Assembly (NCBI GenBank): GCA_030612225.1
Contig: JAUWOH010000230.1
Location: 1-5,559 of the forward strand
Reading direction: 5' to 3'
Length of the DNA stretch: 5,559 nucleotides
DNA from: Desulfobacteraceae bacterium
Lineage (GTDB): Bacteria; Desulfobacterota; Desulfobacteria; Desulfobacterales; JAUWMJ01
In this document: in pieces, positions 1-5,086 of the stretch
Numbering within the stretch: the first letter of the stretch is position 1
Layout of the letters: every line of letters begins with the position of its first letter
Program-made: the position numbers and the translations under genes
Notes under the pieces: generated by a model
Seen by the model: only the letters and a program-made list of their open reading frames with translations
What the model was told of the DNA's origin: nothing
Database searches by the model: none

Positions 1-21
1 GTAAAATTCTTTTTTTTGAAG

Positions 22-50
22 TTGACAATATGAATTCCTTACCATATTAT
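22..50 (+). promoter_or_regulatory. Sigma70-type promoter of the AbrB/PIN toxin-antitoxin operon
   Basis: A perfect -35 hexamer TTGACA at 22-27 is followed, after the optimal 17 bp, by a -10 hexamer TATTAT at 45-50. Transcription would begin near 57, leaving a leader of about 38 nt before the ATG at 95. The promoter overlaps an inverted repeat (35-64), which points to autoregulation by the downstream antitoxin. Confidence 0.8.
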
Positions 51-64
51 ATTATTGTAAGGAA
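35..64. promoter_or_regulatory. Inverted-repeat operator around the -10 box
   Basis: Arms TTCCTTAC (35-42) and GTAAGGAA (57-64) are perfect 8-bp inverted repeats separated by 14 bp. They lie 22 bp apart, about two helical turns, so two dimer heads could bind one face of the DNA. The repeat encloses the -10 hexamer and the expected start point. AbrB-type antitoxins and their toxin complexes commonly repress their own promoters through such repeats; assignment to this antitoxin is inferred from position. Confidence 0.65.
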
Positions 65-94
65 AAAATTGTAGCGTGAATGGAGGAAAAAACC

Positions 95-328
95 ATGCAA
101 TCAGTCATTACTTCAAAGTTTCAAACCACTATTCCGAAAGGGGTACGAGAAAGCCTCAAGCTTACTGTCAAAGATACCCTGGAATGGAAAGTCGAGCGCG
201 GAAAGACAATTGTAATACCTGTTCAGAAAAGATTTTTAAACTATAAAAATTCGATAAAAACAGGGGCTGGTAAAATTAAAGAAGATATCATATTATCCCG
301 TGACCACCGGGTTGAAAAATACCTGTGA
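95..328 (+). CDS. vapB: AbrB/SpoVT-fold antitoxin (VapB-like)
   Basis: A 77-residue antitoxin predicted to neutralise the PIN toxin encoded directly downstream and to repress the operon. Residues 1-44 form a SpoVT-AbrB swapped-hairpin DNA-binding domain, with the signature SKFQTTIPKGVRESLKL near the N terminus followed by short strands (LEWKVERGKTIVIPV). The lysine-rich tail, about 45-77, is the usual toxin-binding segment. I chose ATG 95 over the in-frame ATG at 80 because a strong GGAGGA site (82-87) lies 7 nt before it; ATG 80 has no well-spaced site and would put that sequence inside the gene. The stop codon overlaps the toxin start by 4 nt (GTGA), which indicates translational coupling. 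The family is clear; the name vapB rests on the PIN partner. Confidence 0.88.
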   Translation: MQSVITSKFQTTIPKGVRESLKLTVKDTLEWKVERGKTIVIPVQKRFLNYKNSIKTGAGKIKEDIILSRDHRVEKYL

Positions 329-732
329 AAAAATATATTATAGATACAAATGCGCTGATATCTTTTGTTACGGACAGAAATCCGGACCAGCAGGTAAAAA
401 TAGACAAGCTGTTTAATGATGCTGTCCGTCTTAGAATTCTGGTACTTTGCCCGCAAAATGTTTTGACTGAATTTGTTTATGTAATGGATAAAGTATATCA
501 AATCCCAAAATCTGAAATAAACAAAATAGTCCGGGATTTCATAGATATGCCGGGTATCGAAGTTGTTCATGATCTCAACATGAAAACCCTCATGTCCTAT
601 TGGCCAGAGGTTTTTAAAGATTATGGTGACGCAATCATCGCAACGCTTTGTAAAAATACCAAAGGGTCTTTAATCGTAACATTTGATCGTAAATTCAGGA
701 CAAAATTGAAAAAGATAGGTTTATCCACCTGA
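325..732 (+). CDS. vapC: PIN-domain toxin ribonuclease (VapC-like)
   Basis: A 135-residue PIN-domain protein, a Mg2+-dependent RNase acting in the cytoplasm as the toxin of the pair. The acidic active-site set is present: D7 in YIIDTNALIS, E49 in LTEFVYV, D102 in YGDAIIA and D121 in VTFDRKF. All four expected carboxylates are there, so it should be active. Length and motif spacing match single-domain PIN toxins. It starts at a GTG that overlaps the antitoxin stop (GTGA) and has no strong ribosome site of its own, so translation probably depends on antitoxin translation. The gene ends only 7 nt from the convergent regulator tail. The RNA target (tRNA, rRNA or mRNA) cannot be told from sequence. 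Confidence 0.9.
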   Translation: MKKYIIDTNALISFVTDRNPDQQVKIDKLFNDAVRLRILVLCPQNVLTEFVYVMDKVYQIPKSEINKIVRDFIDMPGIEVVHDLNMKTLMSYWPEVFKDYGDAIIATLCKNTKGSLIVTFDRKFRTKLKKIGLST

Positions 733-759
733 ACAGTTATCAATAGTTCAGTATTTTTT
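729..759 (+). terminator. Probable weak intrinsic terminator of the AbrB/PIN operon
   Basis: CTGAAC (729-734) can pair with GTTCAG (746-751) across an 11-nt loop, followed by TA and six T residues (754-759). The stem is only 6 bp and begins inside the PIN stop codon, so termination may be partial. The convergent regulator reading frame (stop at 740-742) lies within the same structure. No T-rich tract follows the hairpin on the minus strand. Confidence 0.45.
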
Positions 760-1024
760 GATAAATAGCTTCTGTCTCATGCGAAGGCTCAATTTCCAGA
801 AGCTTGTTTAATGTATCCCTGCAACGGTTGTAAATCCTTATTGCTTCTGCTTTGCGGCCAAGGCTTTGGCAGCACAGCATGATACGCTGATAAAAAGCTT
901 CTTCAAGGTCATCTACTGATAGTCCTTTCTCATAACATTCAATCGCTTTTGCAAATGCTTTTTCCTGTTCCCGGCACTTTCCCAGTTTTAAGATAGCACT
1001 AAGAAATATGTTTTTCAGGCGCTC
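740..1024 (-). pseudogene. Out-of-frame C-terminal half of the regulator's BTAD domain
   Basis: Read in the frame offset by one base from the regulator, this stretch gives 94 uninterrupted codons from ERLKNIFLSAILKLGKCREQ to EIEPSHETEAIYQKILNY and a TGA stop. It is the textbook end of a bacterial transcriptional activation (BTAD) domain, with helices such as KAIECYEKGLSVDDLEEAFY and CCQSLGRKAEAIRIYNRCRD. It joins the upstream frame exactly if one G of the run at 1024-1029 is removed. There is no start codon near its beginning, so it is not a separate gene. It could be a recent frameshift mutation, a sequencing error in the homopolymer, or a segment reached by slippage at the G run. Confidence 0.85.
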
Positions 1025-3950
1025 CCCCCAATGGTATCATCCACGGCTCTTCACTCTCTTTTGTTAGAAAGTGTCCCTTGTAGCTATCTATGGCTTTTTC
1101 ATATAAAAGGATGGTTTTCTTTTCTTCCCCTTTTTTCCACAGAGTTTCCGCTTCATTGAGCGTACGTTCAAAGGCCCAGGTATCTACCCGGCAGTAATTT
1201 TGATTCAGTGTGACTTTTCCGTCATGAAGCTGTATGATGTCTTTTATACCGATTAGCTTTCTTAAACGATTCAATGTGGTGGAGAAAGCACTGTGGGCCA
1301 TATCTCCATCAGCTTCATACCAGAGGGCATCGATAATTTGTTCTGTATTAACCTCGATTCCGCCATATGCAATCAATACCTTAAGCAGGTCAAAGGGCTT
1401 TTTTTGAGTCTTTCCTGAAAAGCGAATCGGTTCGTCGTTTTTTATAATCTGAAAACCATCAAGGGTGTGTATTTTCAAAGCCCATGGCCAGTTTTCGATG
1501 TGATACGGTGGATATTCAGGTGTCAATTGGTGAATGCGGATCAGGTTCTTAACATAGTCAACCTCGATGCCTGATAAAAGGGCTTTTTCACACAGTTGAG
1601 CCATCATGGCAGGATGCCACCACCAAGCCATATTTAAATAGCCTTGCTGTCGTCCCAGTGACATGGCTTTGCGAAGGAATTTCAGCCCTTGATTTTCCTT
1701 TTTTAGATCCAGGGCAACTTTTGCGCGCAACATCAGGCACATAAACTCGAATATTCGGCTTTTCATTTTAATAGCGAGATCATAGGTGCGCGAAAGTTCC
1801 TCTTCGCCTTTTGGAACCTCTCCCAATTCGTATAAAATATATGCCAGTTGAAACCGGCATACTATTGTGGCCAGGACATATCCTGTTTCATCTGAAATTT
1901 TCAGCGCATATTCGGCGTGTGCTTTTGCTTGAGCGATATTTCCAATATGAAGATTATAAAGTCCGGTGAAATGGTGAAAATTCGAATATTCATGCTGGCG
2001 GGAATTGTCCAGGGCGGATTTGAACCTTTGGATGAAATTGTCTGCTTTTAAAAATTCACCCAAAACTAAAGCGACAAAGATACCCGGCATCAGAAAAAGC
2101 TTCTCCATTATGTACAAACCGGCCTTTTTGGATGTAATGATAACATCCTCTATATCTTGCAATACTGTATCCATATTTGTCATTGTACAGGTGCGGCTTA
2201 ATATATTCATGATTTTCCAATGGATAACCGCCATTGGATATGCCCTGTGGGATCGTGCCAATTCCTTTGTATCTTCTTGCAATATCCAGGCTTGTGCGAA
2301 GTTGCCGGTCCAGGTGTAATACATTGAGGCCCATGTGCTTGCCTGCATGTAGAGATTGATATTCATGCTGTTTTTAGAAAGAAATAATGACCGATCTATC
2401 CATTTGTCTATATCCTGACGTTGGGGTTGTCGAACCATCAGGGCTGTCATCATACTCACAGCCACCCTGGCTTCTATTTCAGGGGAAGGGAAAGCCTGCT
2501 TGCCGGGAATATGCTTATCGAACCATTTTATCCACGGGTCAAACTCTGTGAAGTCATTCCATTCATAGACAATACTGTCAATGATTCCTGACCATGAAAG
2601 ATAAAGCCCTGTCATATCCTTACTGTGCTTAAACAAATCAAATGCATTTTTAAAATAACCCTTCGCTTCGGCTGAAGAAAAGTGCAGACAGCTCAATCCC
2701 AGCCAGTAAAGTAACCAGGGCTCTTTGGTAAGAACGTCTTCAGGGATTTTTCTTATCCATTGTTCAAGGGTCTTATTTCTGCCTTGTGCAATAAGCTGCT
2801 TTGCCTGCTTCAGAACCAATATGATAAGGTTTTTATAATCTTTGGCTTCAAAAAAAAGATCAACTGCATCCTCAAACTGTCCTCCTGCTTCCAGAAGTTC
2901 AGCAGCCCTTTGTTGTAATATGTGTATCTCTTTTTGATCAAAAGTGTTCTTAGCCCAGGCAATTAAAAACTCACGGAACAGGGGATGGTATTGATAAAAC
3001 CTGGTAGGTGTGGAGAACTTTTCGGTAAATAAATGATTGCGTCTTAGTGATAACAATATGCGGTTTGCATCGCCTTTGCCGGTTAATGCATTAGCCATGG
3101 AAGTTGTCATTCCGGGTAAAAAAGCGGTTTTGAGTAAAAACTCCCTGTAATTTTTATTCATTTTATCAAAAAGTTCTATGGCAAAATATTCAAATATCTT
3201 TTCCGGGGTGAAGTTGTCAGAAAGTAACGGTAGGGTATCGCTCGTTTCAAAGCTCTTTGCAATGAGTATCAGACCGGCAGGCCATCCTAGTGTTTTTTCA
3301 TATATCTGTCTAATTATTTTGCCGGAAAGTTTTTTTCCGGTTTGAAGCCTTATTACCTCTTTTGATTCCTCAAGGTTCAACCGGAGGTCGCCTGAACCGA
3401 TTATTCTCATTTTATTATTTGCAAGCATACCGGCAAATGCCTGCGGAGGGTCTGTTCTGCTAATCACAATGACGTGGATGTCAGGGGAAATCCCCGACAG
3501 GGCATCTTTGAAGACATCATGAAATGGTGATTCTAAAGAAATCTCATGATAATTATCAAAAATAAGATAAAATGGCGGCGATACCCGGGAGCACAGGTTT
3601 TCAAAAAATCGTCGTGCAAATACGGATACACCGGCAAGATATTCAGGCGTTAAAAGAGGCAGGGGTTTTCGTTTCAGGGGAGTTGCTTTTTTTGCAGCAA
3701 GTCCAAGATAATAAAAAAAGGTGGCGATATCGCCATCCCCTTCATCCATTTGATACCACAAACAGGGCAAATTACCGTTATTCAGATAGCTTGTCGCCAG
3801 TGTGGTTTTCCCGGAGCCTGCCATTGATGAAATCCATGTGACTTTATAGTGCTTTTTTTCATCCAGCAGACGGAATAAGCGTTTTCTCAAAACAATGTTT
3901 GGAAGTTCCGGTGGAGTTATTTTATTTATCGATACCTGTTTAGGTCTCAT
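999..3950 (-). CDS. STAND/MalT-like ATPase transcriptional regulator with winged helix and truncated BTAD domain
   Basis: A 983-residue cytoplasmic signal-responsive transcription factor. An N-terminal STAND NTPase carries a Walker A loop at 42-50 (SMAGSGKTT, K48), Walker B at 127-132 (FYLIFD), a sensor-like VISRTDPP at 162-169 and the GWPAGL motif at 222-227. Residues from about 290 to 820 are helical MalT-like/TPR repeats, the presumed ligand and oligomerisation platform. An OmpR/SARP-type winged helix begins near 824 (LKIHTLDGFQI, then FDLLKVLIAYGG) and leads into a BTAD domain from about 922. The frame ends just after EEPWMIPL: a G6 run at 1024-1029 holds one G too many, adding nine foreign residues (GGAPEKHIS) before a stop. 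The natural frame continues to 740, and repaired it would give about 1069 residues. An in-frame TGA seven codons upstream supports ATG 3950; no clear Shine-Dalgarno site is seen. The ligand and regulon are unknown. Confidence 0.85.
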   Translation of the reverse strand: MRPKQVSINKITPPELPNIVLRKRLFRLLDEKKHYKVTWISSMAGSGKTTLATSYLNNGNLPCLWYQMDEGDGDIATFFYYLGLAAKKATPLKRKPLPLLTPEYLAGVSVFARRFFENLCSRVSPPFYLIFDNYHEISLESPFHDVFKDALSGISPDIHVIVISRTDPPQAFAGMLANNKMRIIGSGDLRLNLEESKEVIRLQTGKKLSGKIIRQIYEKTLGWPAGLILIAKSFETSDTLPLLSDNFTPEKIFEYFAIELFDKMNKNYREFLLKTAFLPGMTTSMANALTGKGDANRILLSLRRNHLFTEKFSTPTRFYQYHPLFREFLIAWAKNTFDQKEIHILQQRAAELLEAGGQFEDAVDLFFEAKDYKNLIILVLKQAKQLIAQGRNKTLEQWIRKIPEDVLTKEPWLLYWLGLSCLHFSSAEAKGYFKNAFDLFKHSKDMTGLYLSWSGIIDSIVYEWNDFTEFDPWIKWFDKHIPGKQAFPSPEIEARVAVSMMTALMVRQPQRQDIDKWIDRSLFLSKNSMNINLYMQASTWASMYYTWTGNFAQAWILQEDTKELARSHRAYPMAVIHWKIMNILSRTCTMTNMDTVLQDIEDVIITSKKAGLYIMEKLFLMPGIFVALVLGEFLKADNFIQRFKSALDNSRQHEYSNFHHFTGLYNLHIGNIAQAKAHAEYALKISDETGYVLATIVCRFQLAYILYELGEVPKGEEELSRTYDLAIKMKSRIFEFMCLMLRAKVALDLKKENQGLKFLRKAMSLGRQQGYLNMAWWWHPAMMAQLCEKALLSGIEVDYVKNLIRIHQLTPEYPPYHIENWPWALKIHTLDGFQIIKNDEPIRFSGKTQKKPFDLLKVLIAYGGIEVNTEQIIDALWYEADGDMAHSAFSTTLNRLRKLIGIKDIIQLHDGKVTLNQNYCRVDTWAFERTLNEAETLWKKGEEKKTILLYEKAIDSYKGHFLTKESEEPWMIPLGGAPEKHIS
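1024..1029 (-). other. G6 homopolymer frameshift point in the regulator
   Basis: The minus strand reads TTG GGG GGA here. With five G residues it would read TTG GGG GAG CGC and continue into the complete BTAD domain. The codons on both sides keep the domain pattern, which locates the indel to this run. Confidence 0.85.
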
Positions 3951-3971
3951 GTTTGGTTCTTGTTTTTTTCA

Positions 3972-3990
3972 ATCTGTGACCTTTGATCTG
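3972..3990 (+). repeat. Direct repeat copy 1 (ATCTGTGACCTTTGATCTG), upstream of the regulator
   Basis: This 19-bp sequence is identical to 4750-4768 and, like that pair of units, is preceded by a T7 tract. It lies 22-40 bp before the regulator start codon, in the 60-bp gap between the Xre antitoxin stop and the regulator start, where an operator or promoter would sit. ATCTGT recurs at 3986-3991, 14 bp after the first. Confidence 0.7.
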
Positions 3991-4010
3991 TAAATTCCTG
4001 ATGGCAAAGA

Positions 4011-4280
4011 TTAGGCTGCTTTTTGAATAAGTTCAGATTCATATTCCGGAAACATTATGATGGCAGGATGGACTTTAAAAGCATGGGCAAGTTGTTCTGC
4101 TCTCTTTTTGCCAATATCTACTTTATTATTTTCAAGCAGACTTATATTCTTTGCATTTAGACCTGAACGTTTAGCTAATTCTTCCTGGGTCCATCCTTTT
4201 AACTCACGGAGCATCCGAATCGCTTCTCCGGTAGACAGTGTAGCATGCTGTTTAGCTGGTTTAAATTCATTCTTCATCAT
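4011..4280 (-). CDS. higA: Xre-family antitoxin (HigA-like)
   Basis: An 89-residue DNA-binding antitoxin, predicted to bind the RelE-like toxin encoded just upstream and repress the shared promoter. A lambda-Cro/Xre helix-turn-helix occupies about residues 18-72, with the helices seen in TQEELAKRSGLNAKNISLLENN (31-52) and the conserved LAHAFKVHPAIIMFP after them. The short N-terminal arm (MMKNEFKPAKQHATLS) probably contacts the toxin. Start choice: GAGGG at 4287-4291 lies 6 nt before ATG 4280; a longer frame to 4325 would overlap the toxin gene and lacks a ribosome site. Only 13 nt separate the toxin stop from this start, so the two are co-transcribed toxin first, the HigBA order. No terminator is visible before the regulator gene, so read-through into it is possible. 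Confidence 0.87.
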   Translation of the reverse strand: MMKNEFKPAKQHATLSTGEAIRMLRELKGWTQEELAKRSGLNAKNISLLENNKVDIGKKRAEQLAHAFKVHPAIIMFPEYESELIQKAA

Positions 4281-4293
4281 TTTTTGCCCTCTA

Positions 4294-4566
4294 TTAATAG
4301 TTATGTGGAGTAATCTCCAACACATATACTGTTATTATATCCTTTTCGATAGAATAAATTACTCTATATTGCAAACTCAGTCGAGAAGATCGCTGACCTT
4401 TCCTTTCTCCTTTTAATTTCTCGTCGTGGAAGCCAGGAAACTCCTTTAATATATCTGGACCATGGCGAAAAATAAGATCTTTCCAAAGCTCATATTTTTT
4501 TATTACCTGTAATGGAATTTTTCGACAATATTTAGAAATATCTTTGTGTTCATGAATACGCCACAT
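4294..4566 (-). CDS. higB: RelE/HigB-like mRNA interferase toxin
   Basis: A 90-residue RelE-superfamily toxin, expected to cleave mRNA on the ribosome. The family pattern is well preserved: an N-terminal MWRIHEHKDISKYCRKIP, the amphipathic helix VIKKYELWKDLIFRHGP, the loop GFHDEKLKGERKGQRSSRLS and the core strand QYRVIYSI, ending in VLEITPHNY. The basic residues R59, R62 and R68 and the terminal H88 are those typically used for RNA binding or catalysis in this group. ATG 4566 is the family-typical start (MW), but it has no usable Shine-Dalgarno site. The -10 box ends only 8 nt before it, so the mRNA probably begins at or within about 2 nt of the ATG and is leaderless. The partner antitoxin follows 13 nt downstream. 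The exact subfamily name is uncertain. Confidence 0.87.
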   Translation of the reverse strand: MWRIHEHKDISKYCRKIPLQVIKKYELWKDLIFRHGPDILKEFPGFHDEKLKGERKGQRSSRLSLQYRVIYSIEKDIITVYVLEITPHNY

Positions 4567-4574
4567 TATTAATT

Positions 4575-4603
4575 ATAATACCTTATTAATATTAATAAGT
4601 CAA
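4575..4603 (-). promoter_or_regulatory. Promoter of the RelE/Xre operon
   Basis: On the minus strand, TTGACT (4603-4598) and TATTAT (4580-4575) are separated by exactly 17 bp, matching five of six bases in each sigma70 hexamer. The predicted start point (about 4568-4566) coincides with the toxin ATG. The -10 hexamer TATTAT is the same as in the other toxin-antitoxin promoter in this window. Confidence 0.75.
4582..4599. promoter_or_regulatory. 18-bp perfect palindrome, probable operator of the Xre antitoxin
   Basis: CTTATTAATATTAATAAG is a perfect palindrome filling the spacer between the -35 and -10 boxes and touching the -35. A dimeric Xre repressor bound here would block RNA polymerase directly. 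Binding by this antitoxin is inferred from position and from the usual autoregulation of HigBA-type operons. Confidence 0.7.
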
Positions 4604-4621
4604 TTTTTATTAAGATTGCTC

Positions 4622-4735
4622 TCACTCATTCAGAGGTTCAGCAGCGACAGGTAAATGCCGGAAACGCTCGAATTCGGACAGACTTTGTCGAAGCATTTGA
4701 ATGTTGCCAATGATTTTATCTTTTTCCGTCTTTTT
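4622..4735 (-). pseudogene. Possible remnant of a small HepT-like or other helical protein
   Basis: An open stretch of 37 codons between TAA (4738-4736) and TGA (4624-4622) reads KKTEKDKIIGNIQMLRQSLS then EFERFRHLPVAAEPLNE. The first half resembles the amphipathic first helix of HepT/DUF86 proteins (KIIxNIxxLRxSL). It has no standard start except an internal ATG at 4696, and no HepT motif follows. It abuts the ATCTGTGACC repeats, which may mark the break point. This could equally be chance; the opposite strand also has a 41-codon open stretch. Confidence 0.2.
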
Positions 4736-4738
4736 TTA

Positions 4739-4768
4739 ATCTGTGACCGATCTGTGACCTTTGATCTG
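4739..4768 (+). repeat. Direct repeat copy 2, tandem ATCTGTGACC units
   Basis: ATCTGTGACC occurs at 4739-4748 and again at 4750-4759, an 11-bp step, and continues as the 19-bp sequence identical to 3972-3990. A T7 tract (4731-4737) precedes it, as it does copy 1. The two copies lie on either side of the RelE/Xre module. Confidence 0.7.
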
Positions 4769-4827
4769 GTAGTTTCTTAATTGTAAATTTTGCGCTTTTT
4801 TTGGCAAAATATTTCTATTACACCTTA

Positions 4828-4869
4828 CTGGATACACGATACTGGATACTGGATTCTCGATTCTCGATT
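4828..4869 (+). repeat. Tandem 7-bp repeat, six units (left cluster)
   Basis: The units in order are CTGGATA, CACGATA, CTGGATA, CTGGATT, CTCGATT and CTCGATT. The consensus is CTSGATW, with only the second unit deviating in its second base. Confidence 0.8.
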
Positions 4870-4902
4870 AAATATAGAGCATACCTTTTATAATATCCAG
4901 TA

Positions 4903-4955
4903 TCGACCATGCTTCGCCTCTTTACACGGCATAACCGTGGGCGAAGCGTGATCGG
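4903..4955. other. Bulged stem-loop 1 in the element core
   Basis: GCTTCGCC (4911-4918) pairs with GGCGAAGC (4940-4947). The inner CACGG (4925-4929) pairs with CCGTG (4935-4939) across the loop CATAA, leaving a 6-nt bulge (4919-4924) on one side only. The stem extends outward eight more positions (4903-4910 with 4948-4955), with one mismatch and two G-T pairs. Such preserved pairing with wobble suggests selection for structure in RNA or single-stranded DNA. Confidence 0.6.
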
Positions 4956-5012
4956 CTTGAGGCTACACTAAACTTCCAGCGGGGCTATACCGTGACAAAA
5001 CACCGTAGCAAG
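4956..5012. other. Stem-loop 2 in the element core
   Basis: GCTAC (4962-4966) pairs with GTAGC (5005-5009). CTT (4956-4958) pairs with AAG (5010-5012), with GAG bulged out on the left arm. It starts directly where stem-loop 1 ends, so the two would stack in tandem. The 38-nt loop has no further strong pairing. The stem is short, so this is less certain than stem-loop 1. Confidence 0.4.
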
Positions 5013-5014
5013 GA

Positions 5015-5046
5015 AAACGAGTATCCAGCATCGAGTATCCAGTATC
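5015..5046 (-). repeat. Tandem 7-bp repeat in reverse orientation (right cluster)
   Basis: Read on the minus strand from 5046, the order is GATA, CTGGATA, CTCGATG, CTGGATA and a decayed CTCGTTT. It mirrors the left cluster and makes the element's outer inverted repeat. Confidence 0.75.
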
Positions 5047-5086
5047 TTGTTCTTATGGTTAACTATTTCGTAAACTACTGGTCCTA

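Larger units (their letters stand above)
4828..5046. repeat. Heptamer-bounded, structured repeat element (MITE- or REP-like)
   Basis: The left edge has six tandem 7-bp units of the form CTGGATA/CTCGATT (4828-4869). The right edge has about four units in the opposite orientation (5015-5046, TATCCAG and CATCGAG), and two further reverse units lie at 4894-4907. The longest exact inverted match between the edges is 13 bp (GATACTGGATACT at 4838-4850 against 5034-5046). Between them lie two predicted stem-loops. No transposase is encoded, so any movement would be in trans. Classification as mobile is an inference; a recombination-grown minisatellite is an alternative. Confidence 0.6.
4604..5086. 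other. Gene-poor intergenic region between divergent operons
   Basis: This gap separates the minus-strand toxin-antitoxin operon from the plus-strand small-protein/propeller pair. It contains a possible short gene remnant (4622-4735), the second ATCTGTGACC repeat cluster (4739-4768), a minor 7-bp stem-loop (ATTTTGC 4787-4793 with GCAAAAT 4804-4810), and the heptamer-bounded element (4828-5046). No convincing full-length gene and no strong promoter for the downstream operon is visible. Confidence 0.7.

Noticed and set aside
241..570. Long minus-strand reading frame across the PIN toxin
   Set aside because: It lies antisense to two well-supported genes, has low-complexity Tyr/Phe/Ile-rich sequence and no family pattern.
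2005..2334. Additional open frames on both strands inside the regulator
   Set aside because: They are shadows of the regulator's helical-repeat coding region, with no ribosome site and no recognisable motif.
4057..4416. Plus-strand 119-codon frame over the RelE/Xre genes
   Set aside because: It is antisense to both toxin-antitoxin genes, which have clear domains, start sites and a promoter.
4657..4779. Plus-strand 41-codon frame MPETLEFGQTLSKHL… in the intergenic region
   Set aside because: It runs through the T7 and ATCTGTGACC repeats into hydrophobic nonsense (FFRLFLICD), with no ribosome site.
4787..4810. Stem-loop ATTTTGC/GCAAAAT as a terminator
   Set aside because: The stem is AT-rich and only 7 bp, its T tract is in the loop and not after the stem, and no gene ends just before it.
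4828..5046. CRISPR array or integron attC site
   Set aside because: The repeats are 7 bp and contiguous, without unique spacers, and no paired RYYYAAC/GTTRRRY core sites are present.
5047..5076. Possible promoter TTGTTC-18 bp-TAAACT before the small gene
   Set aside because: Only three of six bases match the -35 consensus; too weak to annotate.
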